DNA of 64,000 nt from positions 210,386 through 274,385 of the forward strand of contig NZ_PPFD01000004.1 in assembly GCF_009653635.1 (NCBI RefSeq), read 5' to 3'. A program made the position numbers and the translations under genes. Positions within the stretch are counted from its first letter, which is position 1. Each line of letters opens with the position of its first letter. The stretch comes from Endozoicomonas sp. OPT23. GTDB lineage: Bacteria; Pseudomonadota; Gammaproteobacteria; Pseudomonadales; Endozoicomonadaceae. The notes under the pieces were generated by a model that had not been told where the DNA came from, searched no databases, and saw nothing but the letters and a program-made list of their open reading frames with translations. This document shows positions 35,748 to 45,285 of the stretch, one piece after another.

Positions 35748-35816
35748 ATTATGACTTCAATCATTGTTATGCATACGAACTATTCATCAGATGGCATAAC
35801 AGATAATAAGAATAAT

Positions 35817-36956
35817 ATGATCGGAGTTATCACAGTGGATGTACCTGCGACCCAATCTGCATCGAATACAAAACCTGACGAACGAGTCCGGGAAGAATCC
35901 CGATTAAAAAAACTATTGAGTAAGCCAGAACTAGGCTCAGTGTCAGGCGCTATTCTCGTACTACTGTTTTTTGCAGTATTTGCTGGTGACTCAGGCATGT
36001 TCAGTGCCGACGGCATTCTTAACTGGACGACAGTATCTGCGCAATTGGGCATTCTGGCGATAGGTGCCTGCCTGTTGATGATCGCCGGTGAGTTCGATCT
36101 TTCTATTGGTTCGATGATTGGCTTCGCAGGAATGATGATCGCTATTCCTGCTACTTACTGGGGCTGGCCAGTCTGGGTAAGTATCATTTTTGCCATGGCC
36201 GGAGCCATGGCTATAGGTGCACTAATCGGTTACACAGTTGTCAGGACCGGTCTGCCGTCGTTTATTGTTTCTCTAGCCTTTCTCTTTATTCTTCGTGGCC
36301 TGACCATTGCTCTGTCTATTTTAATGACCAACAAAACCATCATCAGTGGCGTCAGTGAAATTGCTGAGAATGACTGGTTGGCACCCTTCTTTGGCGGTGA
36401 ACTGGGCACTTCATTTTTTCAATGGCTGGTCACCAAAGGCTGGCTTGAAGCTTATGCCGATGGCACTCCGGTTTTCACGGGTATTCCCATGGTCGTTGTC
36501 TGGTGTCTGGTACTGGCCACAGTGTCCAGCTGGGTGCTAATGCGCACCTCTTTTGGTAACTGGATCTTTGCAACCGGTGGTGATGATAAAGCGGCTAAAA
36601 ATGTCGGTGTTCCTACTGACAAGGTAAAAATACTGTTGTTCGTTTTCACTGCATTCTGTGCCGCTCTTTATGCTTCCTGTCAGGTTCTGGAATTCGGGTC
36701 AGCGGCGGCAGACCGTGGGTTGCTCAAGGAATTTGAAGCCATTATTGCTGTGGTTATCGGTGGTGCCCTGTTAACCGGAGGTTATGGTTCGGTGATTGGT
36801 GCCTGCTTTGGTGCTTTGATATTCGGTGTTGTGCAGATGGGCATATTTTTTACCGGCATAAATTCAGATTGGTTCAGGGTTTTCCTGGGTGTGATGCTTC
36901 TTATGGCTGTGCTGTTTAACAACTACATTCGCAAGCGGGTGACAGAAGCCCGTTAA
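35817..36956 (+). CDS. Inositol/sugar ABC transporter permease
   Basis: An RbsC-like membrane subunit with 8-10 helices (SGAILVLLFFAVF, GILAIGACLLMIAGEFDLSIGSMIG, FIVSLAFLFILRGLTIAL, AIIAVVIGGALLTGGYGSVIGACFGALIFG, seen in parts). The EFDLSIGSM and GGYGSVIGA segments are typical. The frame is open back to 35724, but that stretch contains the putative operator. I use the ATG at 35817 (379 residues); a GTG at 35835 with a GGAG site 8 nt upstream is equally possible. It begins the rightward iol operon. Confidence 0.9.
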   Translation: MIGVITVDVPATQSASNTKPDERVREESRLKKLLSKPELGSVSGAILVLLFFAVFAGDSGMFSADGILNWTTVSAQLGILAIGACLLMIAGEFDLSIGSMIGFAGMMIAIPATYWGWPVWVSIIFAMAGAMAIGALIGYTVVRTGLPSFIVSLAFLFILRGLTIALSILMTNKTIISGVSEIAENDWLAPFFGGELGTSFFQWLVTKGWLEAYADGTPVFTGIPMVVVWCLVLATVSSWVLMRTSFGNWIFATGGDDKAAKNVGVPTDKVKILLFVFTAFCAALYASCQVLEFGSAAADRGLLKEFEAIIAVVIGGALLTGGYGSVIGACFGALIFGVVQMGIFFTGINSDWFRVFLGVMLLMAVLFNNYIRKRVTEAR

Positions 36957-37048
36957 ACCGCTTTACCTAAATTAATCACACTTAATACGAACGCTAGACG
37001 ACAAGAATATAAAAACAAAAAGCGTTCAGAAAAACAGGTATTTGTGAA

Positions 37049-37885
37049 ATGAGCGAATTCATTCTCGAACTCAAAAAAGTCAGTCGTTATTTCGGCTCTG
37101 TTATTGCCCTGAAAGATATCGACATGCAGGTGAAAATGGGTGAAGTCCATTGCCTTCTTGGTGATAACGGCGCAGGCAAATCCACCCTGATCAAAACACT
37201 GGCGGGTGTTCATGTACCGTCTGAAGGCGAGTTTCTGCTTGATGGTCAACCCACCTGTTTCAACTCGCCAAGAAGTGCGCTGGATGCAGGTATTGCAACG
37301 GTTTACCAGGATCTGGCTCTGGTGCCTTTAATGAGCGTGACCCGGAACTTTTTTATGGGCAGGGAACTGACCAAAAAATGGGGCCCTTTTAAAGTATTTG
37401 ATACCAAAGAAGCCAACAAAATTGCCTGCGCCGGACTGGCAGAAATGGGTATTGATGTTCGAGACCCCGAACACGCTATAGGCACCATGTCCGGTGGTGA
37501 GAAGCAGTGCCTTGCCATTGCCAGAGCCATTCACTTTGGCGCCAAGGTGTTGATACTTGATGAACCCACTGCAGCTCTGGGTGTTAAACAATCCGCTAAT
37601 GTTCTGAAAGTCGTGGCCAAGGCAAAGGCTAAAGGACTTGCAGTCATTCTGATCACTCACAATGTTCATCATGCTTACCCTGTTGGGGATCGTTTTACAT
37701 TGCTGAATCGTGGACACAGCCTTGGTACTTTTTTGAAGTCAGACGTTAGTCGTGAAGAGATACTGGAAATGATGGCGGGAGGGCAAGAACTCGAAGCTCT
37801 TGAATCCGAACTGGAAGAGTTCGCTCGTCTGGATTCAGTAAAAAACAGTGTGACACAAGAACCTGAAGCAGCTGCTATTGCTTGA
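37049..37885 (+). CDS. Inositol/sugar ABC transporter ATP-binding protein
   Basis: A single-domain, 278-residue ATPase. Walker A is [12 protein letters not shown], the signature [14 protein letters not shown], and Walker [14 protein letters not shown]. Unlike RbsA it has only one nucleotide-binding domain, so it must act as a homodimer, as in single-domain inositol transporters. The last 40 residues are an acidic tail. It lies 92 bp after the permease gene. Confidence 0.92.
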   Translation: MSEFILELKKVSRYFGSVIALKDIDMQVKMGEVHCLLGDNGAGKSTLIKTLAGVHVPSEGEFLLDGQPTCFNSPRSALDAGIATVYQDLALVPLMSVTRNFFMGRELTKKWGPFKVFDTKEANKIACAGLAEMGIDVRDPEHAIGTMSGGEKQCLAIARAIHFGAKVLILDEPTAALGVKQSANVLKVVAKAKAKGLAVILITHNVHHAYPVGDRFTLLNRGHSLGTFLKSDVSREEILEMMAGGQELEALESELEEFARLDSVKNSVTQEPEAAAIA

Positions 37886-37912
37886 GACACCGTCGATTAT
37901 CAGGATATAAAA

Positions 37913-39094
37913 ATGAAAGTAATCCGGGTAGGACTGATTGGTACCGGCTATATGGGGAAAGCTCACGCCATTGCCTTTAAAACGGCACCGGCCGTTTTTC
38001 CCCTCAGCGCAAAACTAGTCTGTGAAATGGTTGCAGAGGTTGATGCCGACATTGCTGCAGAGAAAGCTGAAGAGCTTGGGTTTAACCGTTCAACGGGAGA
38101 CTGGCAGCAACTGGTCAACGATCCGGATATCGATGTCGTAGACATCTGTTCGCCCAACTATTTGCATAAAAAGATGGCACTGGCGGCTATAGCAGCAGGT
38201 AAACATGTTTACTCCGAGAAGCCTCTGGCTCTGAATGCGGCTGATGCTCTGGAAATGACACTGGCAGCGGAGAAAGCCGGTGTAAAAACACTGGTGGGAT
38301 TCAATTACGCTAAAAACCCTACTCTTCAATTGGCAAAAGAGATCATTGAGCAGGGTGAGTTAGGAGACATTGTCCACTTTCGCGGTACGTTTAATGAAGA
38401 CTACCTGGCTGATGCCAATACGCCTTTCTCATGGCGATTAAAGCGACAGTTTTCAGGCTCGGGAGCTCTTGGGGATCTGGGTTCTCACATTATTAATCTG
38501 GCCCAGTATCTGATCGCGCCTATTAATGAACTCTGTGCTGATTCACAAACAGTGCATGTTAACCGTCCATTGAATGGTCAACCGGATCAATACGACACCG
38601 TCGAAAACGACGATCAAATGCATATGATGCTGCGTTTCGCTAATGGCGCCATCGGTACTATTGAATCGTCACGCATAGCCTGGGGTAGAAAAAACAGTCT
38701 CTGGTTTGAAATTAACGGCACCAAGGGCTCGCTCATTTACGACCAGGAGCGCTTATCAGAATTGCAGCTGTTCAAACCGGAAGGTCCATCTGACCGACAC
38801 GGATTCAAGCGCATTCTAACCGGACCTGAACATCCGGATTATCAACATTTTTGCGTCAGCGCCGGACACGGTCTGGGCTACAACGATATGAAAACGGTAG
38901 AAGTGAGAGATCTCGTGGAAGGGCTGGCAGGCAATAAGCCTTTATGGCCAGACTTCAGGGCAGCTTACAGTGTTAATGTCATTCTCGATGCCGCTGAACA
39001 GTCCTGCAAGGACAGGTGCTGGATCACTGTCGATCGTGATGCTCAGGTACTGCCAAAAAATAACAAGAAGTCAGTGCAGAGTTCTGACCAATGA
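37913..39094 (+). CDS. Gfo/Idh/MocA-family oxidoreductase
   Basis: A 393-residue NAD(P)-dependent dehydrogenase. It has the dinucleotide motif IGTGYMGKAHAIAF, YSEKPLALNA with the catalytic Lys, and GALGDLGSHIINLA. It is longer than iolG and divergent from it. In an iol operon the likely role is oxidation of another inositol isomer (scyllo-, D-chiro-) or of an inosose derivative. It lies 27 bp after the ATPase gene and 31 bp before iolC. Confidence 0.9.
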   Translation: MKVIRVGLIGTGYMGKAHAIAFKTAPAVFPLSAKLVCEMVAEVDADIAAEKAEELGFNRSTGDWQQLVNDPDIDVVDICSPNYLHKKMALAAIAAGKHVYSEKPLALNAADALEMTLAAEKAGVKTLVGFNYAKNPTLQLAKEIIEQGELGDIVHFRGTFNEDYLADANTPFSWRLKRQFSGSGALGDLGSHIINLAQYLIAPINELCADSQTVHVNRPLNGQPDQYDTVENDDQMHMMLRFANGAIGTIESSRIAWGRKNSLWFEINGTKGSLIYDQERLSELQLFKPEGPSDRHGFKRILTGPEHPDYQHFCVSAGHGLGYNDMKTVEVRDLVEGLAGNKPLWPDFRAAYSVNVILDAAEQSCKDRCWITVDRDAQVLPKNNKKSVQSSDQ

Positions 39095-39125
39095 CGTCGA
39101 ACCTCTGTCAGGGAGTACACATAGA

Positions 39126-41078
39126 ATGTTAACGAACAATCCATCAAGCCTGCGATCACTGGACGTAATTTGCCTTGGCAGAGCAGCTGTTGATCTCTAC
39201 GGGGAACAAGTAGGCAGTCGACTGGAAGACATGGCCGGTTTTGCCAAATATCTGGGCGGTTCTTCCGGAAATATTGCCTACGGCACAGCGCGCCTTGGCC
39301 TGAAGTCGGCCATGCTGACTCGTGTTGGTGACGAACATATGGGGCGCTTTGTCCGGGAAGAACTTGCCCGCGGCGGCGTTGATATCAGTCATGTAGTGAC
39401 GGATAAAAATCGTCTTACGGGTCTGGTGATTCTGGGCATCAAAGACAAAGATACTTTCCCTCTTATTTTTTATCGCAATGACTGCGCTGACATGGCACTG
39501 AGCAGCGAAGACTTTACGCCGGAATTCATAGCGTCCAGTAAAAGCCTGCTGATTACCGGTACGCACCTTTCTACTGCCAGCACTTTCGAAACGTGCAAAA
39601 CCGCTATCAACTATGCCCGGGCAGCAGGTACAAAAGTCATTCTGGATATTGATTACCGCCCTGTACTTTGGGGTTTGACCAGTCTCGGCGACGGCGAAAC
39701 ACGCTTTATTTCATCCGATTCTGTTTCATCTCATCTTCAGTCGGTACTCCCTAAGCTGGATTTAATTGTCGGTACTGAAGAAGAAGTTCATATAGCCGGA
39801 GGCAGCAGCGATACAATTACTGCGCTCCGGAATATACGTTCACTGACTGACGCTACTATTGTCCTGAAACTGGGCGCACTGGGTTGCACCGTACTGGACA
39901 ACGATATTCCTGATCACATGGATCAGTTTGATGTGTTCACGGGTGTAAAGGTCGACGTTCTCAATGTACTGGGAGCAGGGGATGCTTTCCTTTCCGGTTT
40001 CCTGCGAGGCTGGCTCAAGGGTGAATCCAACGAGCAAAGCTGTACCTTTGCCAATGCCTGCGGGGCGCTAGTGGTGTCTCGCCATGGTTGCGCTCCTGCG
40101 ATTCCTTCGGCAGAAGAACTGGATTATTACATAGAGCATGCTGACTCGATTCCAAGGCCTGATCTTGATGATGAACTGAATTATCTTCATCGGGTGACGA
40201 CCCGTTCAGCACCGGAGCGACAGGAAATCTGCGGGCTGGCGTTTGATCATCGCAGGCAGCTTCTGGATATGGCCAGAGAAGCTGGTGCCGCACCGGAATC
40301 CATCGGTACGTTGAAGCAGCTACTGGTCAAAGCCGCAGAGTCCGGAGCCAGACAAACCGGTCTGGGTAGTAATGTCGGAGTTTTGATCGACGATACATAC
40401 GGCCAGGATGCTCTTAACGAGGTGACGGGTAAAAGCTGGTGGATAGGAAGACCTGTCGAGCTTCCTTCATCACGACCCATCGAACTGGAAGGAGGCCGCT
40501 CTATTGGCGATCGCCTCAAGGCCTGGCCCAGAGAGCACATCGTTAAATGTCTGGTTTTCTATCACCCTGCAGACCAGCACGAACTCAGATTAAATCAGGA
40601 AAGGCAGGTTAAGGAACTCTTCAAGGCTTGCTGTAATTCAGGTCATGAACTCTTGTTGGAAATCATCCCGCCACAGGGCAACAGTGTAAACGACGATACT
40701 CTGGTTGACAGTACTCTGGCTAATGTTCTCACTCGTTTTTATAACCTCGGTGTACGACCAGACTGGTGGAAGCTACCAACTATGTCGAACGCTGCTTGGA
40801 GAAAAATCAGTGACGTCATTCGGGAACGTTCACCACACTGTCGAGGAGTCGTCATGCTCGGTCTCGATGCGCCTTTATCGGAACTGAAAGCAGGCTTTGA
40901 TCAAAGTGCCGGAATTGATATCTGTAAAGGTTTCACCGTTGGCCGTTCATTGTTCAGCGAACCCAGTAAACAATGGTTGGCAGGCGAGATAAATGATCAA
41001 ACGTATATTGATGCGGTTGCAGCCAATTATGTTGAGTTGATTGATGCCTGGAAGAACCGCGGCATGGAGAAAGTATAA
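39126..41078 (+). CDS. iolC: IolC kinase fused to a DUF2090 (IolJ-aldolase-like) domain
   Basis: A 650-residue fusion. The N-terminal PfkB kinase (about residues 1-330) phosphorylates 2-deoxy-5-keto-gluconate. It has ICLGRAAVDLYGEQ, the KYLGGSSGNIAYGTARLG substrate segment and the VLGAGDAFLSGFLRGWL anion hole and catalytic Asp. The C-terminal domain (about 345-650; LAFDHRRQLLDMA, KCLVFYHPAD, WKLPTM, GLDAPL, KGFTVGRSLF) matches DUF2090, thought to cleave the phosphorylated product. Open sequence upstream to 38970 overlaps the previous gene; the ATG at 39126 is the family start. Its stop shares a base with the iolD ATG. Confidence 0.94.
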   Translation: MLTNNPSSLRSLDVICLGRAAVDLYGEQVGSRLEDMAGFAKYLGGSSGNIAYGTARLGLKSAMLTRVGDEHMGRFVREELARGGVDISHVVTDKNRLTGLVILGIKDKDTFPLIFYRNDCADMALSSEDFTPEFIASSKSLLITGTHLSTASTFETCKTAINYARAAGTKVILDIDYRPVLWGLTSLGDGETRFISSDSVSSHLQSVLPKLDLIVGTEEEVHIAGGSSDTITALRNIRSLTDATIVLKLGALGCTVLDNDIPDHMDQFDVFTGVKVDVLNVLGAGDAFLSGFLRGWLKGESNEQSCTFANACGALVVSRHGCAPAIPSAEELDYYIEHADSIPRPDLDDELNYLHRVTTRSAPERQEICGLAFDHRRQLLDMAREAGAAPESIGTLKQLLVKAAESGARQTGLGSNVGVLIDDTYGQDALNEVTGKSWWIGRPVELPSSRPIELEGGRSIGDRLKAWPREHIVKCLVFYHPADQHELRLNQERQVKELFKACCNSGHELLLEIIPPQGNSVNDDTLVDSTLANVLTRFYNLGVRPDWWKLPTMSNAAWRKISDVIRERSPHCRGVVMLGLDAPLSELKAGFDQSAGIDICKGFTVGRSLFSEPSKQWLAGEINDQTYIDAVAANYVELIDAWKNRGMEKV

Positions 41079-42934
41079 TGAAAACCGTACGTTTAACCAT
41101 GGCACAGGCACTGGTCAGATACCTTTCTGCCCAGTGTGTTGACATAGACGGTAAGGTCCAGCCTCTGTTTGAAGGTGTCTTTGCCATCTTCGGACATGGC
41201 AATGTTGCTGGTCTCGGTGAAGCTTTGTATCAGGCACAGGAAGAACTGCCCACGTTCAGAGCTCACAATGAACAGGGAATGGCTCACGCTGCTATTGCCT
41301 TTGCCAAAGCCAATAATCGCCGTCGTATGATGGCCTGTACTTCTTCCATCGGTCCGGGCGCTGCCAATATGGTGACGGCAGCCGCACTGGCACACGTTAA
41401 CCGGTTGCCTGTGCTTTTTCTGCCGGGGGATACCTTTGCCAATCGGACGCCAGACCCAGTTCTGCAGCAGGTGGAATGCTATGGTGATCCTACCATTACC
41501 ACAAACGACTGTTTTCGTCCGGTGAGCCGCTATTTCGACAGAATTACTCGTCCCGAGCAGATTATTACCAGTCTGCCCGTCGCCGTTCAGACACTGATTG
41601 ACCCGATAAATTGTGGTCCGGTAACACTTTCGCTTTGTCAGGATGTTCAGGCAGAAGCTTATGATTACCCGGAAAGCTTTTTCAATACCAAGGTTCACTA
41701 TCAACGTCGCCAATCGGCGGATCAACGAGAGCTAAACGACGCCGTCTCACTATTGAAGTCAGCCGAGAAACCACTTCTGATTGCGGGCGGCGGTGTTCAC
41801 TATTCCGATGCGACCGAATCCCTGAAACAGTTTGCCGAGCAGACTGGTATTCCTGTTGTTGAAACCCAGGCCGGTAAGGGCTCCCTGTTATGGGATCACC
41901 CTAATAACATCGGTGCTATCGGTGTTACCGGTTCTGAAGCTGCCAACCGCCTTGCCAGAGAGGCTGATGTGGTTCTCGCGGTAGGCACACGTCTGCAGGA
42001 TTTCACTACGGCTTCACGCACTCTCTTTGCCAACCCTGATGTCCAATTAATCCAGCTTAACGTCGCCAGCTTTGATGCTATCAAGCACAACGCCTGGCCT
42101 CTGGTATCTGACGCCCAACTCACTCTGAATACCTTACAGGAGCGTTTATCCAGCTGGCAGGTTCATAGCGACTGGATCAAAACCGGTCAGGAATTGACCG
42201 CTCGATGGAATCAGTATTACGACGAGGTCACAGCCGCTGAAGGCATTGAAACCAAAACAGGGCTGCCTTCTGATGCTCAGGTTCTGGGTGCTGTCAAAAG
42301 AGCGTCTGATAACAGTGATATTGTCGTTTGTGCCGCCGGCGGTTTACCCGGCGAGCTACATAAGCTTTGGCGTACCGACCACGAAAAAGGCTATCACCTT
42401 GAATACGGCTATTCTTGCATGGGCTACGAAATTGCCGGAGGGATGGGTGTGAAAATGGCCAGCCCGGATCGTGATGTCATCGTTGTGGTTGGTGATGGTT
42501 CCTACATGATGCTGAACTCAGAACTGGCTACCAGTGTGATGCTGGGACACAAAATCATCGTTGTCGTGCTTGATAACCGGGGTTATGGCTGTATCAACCG
42601 TTTGCAGAATGCAACGGGCGGTGCCCCGTTCAATAACCTTCTTGAGAACTGTCGTACGGTTGAAGAAGGGGCTCCGAAAATTGATTTCGCTGCCCATGCC
42701 GCAGCCATGGGCGCTCTTTCCGAAAAAGTTGACAGCATAGGTGGTCTTGAACAGGCCATGGTCAGAGCCAAGTCAGCAGGTCGTTCTTACGTTATCACTC
42801 TGGACACCGATCCGTTCACAACCTCTGAAGGTAGCTGTTGGTGGGACGTCGCTATTCCGGAAGTTTCACAACGGGACGAAGTCGTACAGGCCAGAGAAGG
42901 CTATCTGGCAGAGAAAAAACAGCAGCCTTACTGA
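41078..42934 (+). CDS. iolD: 3D-(3,5/4)-trihydroxycyclohexane-1,2-dione hydrolase
   Basis: A thiamine diphosphate enzyme that opens the six-carbon ring to 5-deoxy-glucuronate. The 618 residues include FGHGNVAGLG and AHNEQGMAHAA at the N-terminus (the ThDP-binding Glu), LIAGGGVHYS in the middle domain, and the ThDP motif VVGDGSYMMLNSEL...VLDNRGYGCINRL. The C-terminus SEGSCWWDVAIPEVS is typical of IolD. Translation is coupled to iolC through TAATG. Confidence 0.96.
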   Translation: MKTVRLTMAQALVRYLSAQCVDIDGKVQPLFEGVFAIFGHGNVAGLGEALYQAQEELPTFRAHNEQGMAHAAIAFAKANNRRRMMACTSSIGPGAANMVTAAALAHVNRLPVLFLPGDTFANRTPDPVLQQVECYGDPTITTNDCFRPVSRYFDRITRPEQIITSLPVAVQTLIDPINCGPVTLSLCQDVQAEAYDYPESFFNTKVHYQRRQSADQRELNDAVSLLKSAEKPLLIAGGGVHYSDATESLKQFAEQTGIPVVETQAGKGSLLWDHPNNIGAIGVTGSEAANRLAREADVVLAVGTRLQDFTTASRTLFANPDVQLIQLNVASFDAIKHNAWPLVSDAQLTLNTLQERLSSWQVHSDWIKTGQELTARWNQYYDEVTAAEGIETKTGLPSDAQVLGAVKRASDNSDIVVCAAGGLPGELHKLWRTDHEKGYHLEYGYSCMGYEIAGGMGVKMASPDRDVIVVVGDGSYMMLNSELATSVMLGHKIIVVVLDNRGYGCINRLQNATGGAPFNNLLENCRTVEEGAPKIDFAAHAAAMGALSEKVDSIGGLEQAMVRAKSAGRSYVITLDTDPFTTSEGSCWWDVAIPEVSQRDEVVQAREGYLAEKKQQPY

Positions 42935-42971
42935 ATCTTTCTGGATGGTATGGGCATACGAACTCATAAGT

Positions 42972-42998
42972 CCTTTACCCGCAGGAGGCGGGCAAAGG
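42972..42998 (+). terminator. Hairpin between iolD and iolE
   Basis: CCTTTACCCGC and GCGGGCAAAGG pair with one mismatch around a 5-nt loop. No T run follows directly, so partial termination or mRNA stabilisation is likelier than a full stop. Confidence 0.45.
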
Positions 42999-43069
42999 GC
43001 AGTTAATATTCGGTTAAGTGTGTCTATACACTGAAAGCGTATAAAAATAAGAATTTGCGGAATAATAAA

Positions 43070-43969
43070 ATGACGGTACGTATTGGCATCAACCCGCTGA
43101 CCTGGACCAATGATGACCTGCCATCGCTGGGTGCAGACACCCCTTTGGAGGTCTGCCTGTCTGAAGGTAAGCAGGCGGGTTTCTCCGGCTTTGAACTGGG
43201 TAACAAATTTCCGAGATCATCTGAGGTTCTTGGTCCTATCCTCGATAGCCATGGTTTAAATCTGGTGTCTGGCTGGTTCAGTGGCCGGTTGCTGGCTCAT
43301 TCAGTAGAAGAAGAAATTGCTGCCATAGAAGATCACCTGGATTTATTGCAATCATTGGGTGCCAAAGTAATGGTGTACTGCGAAGTCACTGACTGCATCC
43401 ATGGTGATCAAAGTAAGCCTCTGCTCCACAGACCCACGATGGATGAGACAACCTGGATTGAATTTGGCCGCAAACTGACAGAGCTTGCTGAATACACCCG
43501 TTCACGGGGCGTCGAAATCGCCTATCATCATCACATGGGAACTGTCGTTCAGTCAGAGCAGGATATTGATCTGCTGATGCAGCACACAGGTGAAGCTGTT
43601 GGCTTGTTACTGGATACCGGTCACATTACCTACGCTGGTGGAAATCCATTGAATCTCGCACAGAAGCATGCCGCCAGAATCAATCACGTTCACTGTAAAG
43701 ACATACGCGCCAGCGTGCTTGACGATGCACTGAACCGTAATCTGAGCTTCCTTGATTCTGTGCTGAATGGCGTTTTCACCGTTCCGGGAGATGGCTGTGT
43801 TGATTACCCGGCAATTTTCAACGTGCTTAAAACCTGTCATTACGAAGGATGGCTGGTGGTTGAGGCTGAGCAGGATCCCATTATTGCTCATCCTTTGACC
43901 TATGCCACATTAGGTGCCAACAATTTGAAAGCCTTGTGTCAGGAAGCGGATATAAACCTGACACCCTAA
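43070..43969 (+). CDS. iolE: myo-Inosose-2 dehydratase
   Basis: It dehydrates scyllo-inosose to the trihydroxycyclohexanedione that IolD uses. The 299-residue TIM-barrel protein starts MTVRIGINPLTWTNDD and contains GFELGNKFPR, YHHHMGTVVQ, LLLDTGHITYAGG, HCKDIR and VVEAEQDP, all IolE hallmarks with the metal-binding Glu, Asp and His. The ATG at 43070 is preferred over the TTG at 43055. It ends the rightward iol run before a 183-bp gap. Confidence 0.95.
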   Translation: MTVRIGINPLTWTNDDLPSLGADTPLEVCLSEGKQAGFSGFELGNKFPRSSEVLGPILDSHGLNLVSGWFSGRLLAHSVEEEIAAIEDHLDLLQSLGAKVMVYCEVTDCIHGDQSKPLLHRPTMDETTWIEFGRKLTELAEYTRSRGVEIAYHHHMGTVVQSEQDIDLLMQHTGEAVGLLLDTGHITYAGGNPLNLAQKHAARINHVHCKDIRASVLDDALNRNLSFLDSVLNGVFTVPGDGCVDYPAIFNVLKTCHYEGWLVVEAEQDPIIAHPLTYATLGANNLKALCQEADINLTP

Positions 43970-44152
43970 TGTAATTAAAATTTAATACGGTTAATGTAAA
44001 AAATGGGCAGTCGTGAACGATCTGGATACTTCGTTAAGATAAATCAGATCGTCATAAGCAGGAAATGCCACTTTCTCGAAATCAGAAATTAAACAGAGAT
44101 CTAGAACAGTGGCGTTTTTATAAGAAAAATAAAAAGCAGAGTCGTATTAACA

Positions 44153-45238
44153 ATGTCTGATTCACTGCAAGTATCCGAGCTGGTTGCAGGTTATGGCAAA
44201 ACAACAGTCTTGAATGATATTTCTTTTTCTATCAAGCCGGGAGAGTTCGTAGCTCTGCTTGGCCCTTCAGGCTGTGGCAAAACCACACTATTACAAGTTC
44301 TGGCAGGTTTTATTAAACCCTTATCCGGTTCGCTGATCGTTGAAGATACCGATATCACTGAGCTGCCTCCCGAACAGCGAAACATGGCCATGGTCTTTCA
44401 GTCCTATGCACTCTGGCCACACATGACAGTGTTCCAGAATATTGCCTACGCCTTGAAATTGCGAAAACTGGGTAAAGCTGAGATTGAACAACGAATCAGC
44501 CATATTCTGGGATTGGTAAACCTTACTGACTATGTACACCGCTCTGTCACCGACCTTTCTGGCGGCCAACGTCAGCGAGTGGCTCTGGCCAGAGCCCTTG
44601 CCGTTGAACCCTCTCTACTGCTTCTGGATGAACCGCTCTCCAACCTCGATGCACGAGTCAGAGCGTCTGTTCGCCATGAAATAAAAGCATTACAGAAGAG
44701 ACTTGGGTTCACCGCCATTATGGTGACCCATGATCAGGAAGAAGCCATGTCCATGGCTGACAAAATCATCATTCTAAATAACGGTAAGATCGAACAGGCG
44801 GGTACACCAGAAAGCCTCTACTGCTCTCCGGCAACGCCCTTTGTTGCGGACTTTATGGGCGCCGAAAACAAGCTCACGGGTACGGTACTCAGAAAAAACG
44901 ATGGAACAGAGCTGTTTCTTGATCAACTGAATAAAACTGTTCCTCTAACCAGAACGTCGGGGGACCGGTATGAAGGCAAGGTGGACGTTTACTTTCGCAG
45001 CAATGAAGTAAGTTTGTCGTTTAAAGACGACTCTGACGAGATTGATCATCAGGCCAGCGGTATTGTTTTGCAAACAGCGTATATGGGGCAGAGTTATCGC
45101 CATAGCATTCAGCTGGGTGGCAGTACTTGTGTCATTGATCACCCGGTAGCTATAAACGAAAAGTCACTGATTCAAATCAGCCTGCCGCCGGAAGCCCTGC
45201 ATATTTATCCGGCAGCTTCGGAAGTCGAGTCTGCCTGA
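44153..45238 (+). CDS. ABC transporter ATP-binding protein (PotA/FbpC type)
   Basis: The 361-residue ATPase of a four-gene import system. Walker A is GPSGCGKTT, the signature LSGGQRQRVALARA, Walker B LLLLDEPLSNLDA; a C-terminal TOBE domain follows (VDVYFRSNEV, QTAYMGQSYRH). This subfamily imports polyamines, ferric ion, AEP and phosphorylated sugars. It lies 183 bp after iolE and 47 bp before the binding-protein gene. Confidence 0.92.
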   Translation: MSDSLQVSELVAGYGKTTVLNDISFSIKPGEFVALLGPSGCGKTTLLQVLAGFIKPLSGSLIVEDTDITELPPEQRNMAMVFQSYALWPHMTVFQNIAYALKLRKLGKAEIEQRISHILGLVNLTDYVHRSVTDLSGGQRQRVALARALAVEPSLLLLDEPLSNLDARVRASVRHEIKALQKRLGFTAIMVTHDQEEAMSMADKIIILNNGKIEQAGTPESLYCSPATPFVADFMGAENKLTGTVLRKNDGTELFLDQLNKTVPLTRTSGDRYEGKVDVYFRSNEVSLSFKDDSDEIDHQASGIVLQTAYMGQSYRHSIQLGGSTCVIDHPVAINEKSLIQISLPPEALHIYPAASEVESA

Positions 45239-45285
45239 TAGATTTTCATGGAAGAACGATAAAAATAACAACAACCGAGGAAACA

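Noticed and set aside
35724..35816. N-terminal extension of the inositol permease
   Set aside because: The stretch contains the perfect GGAA-N6-TTCC operator and has no transporter-like sequence, so translation most likely starts downstream.
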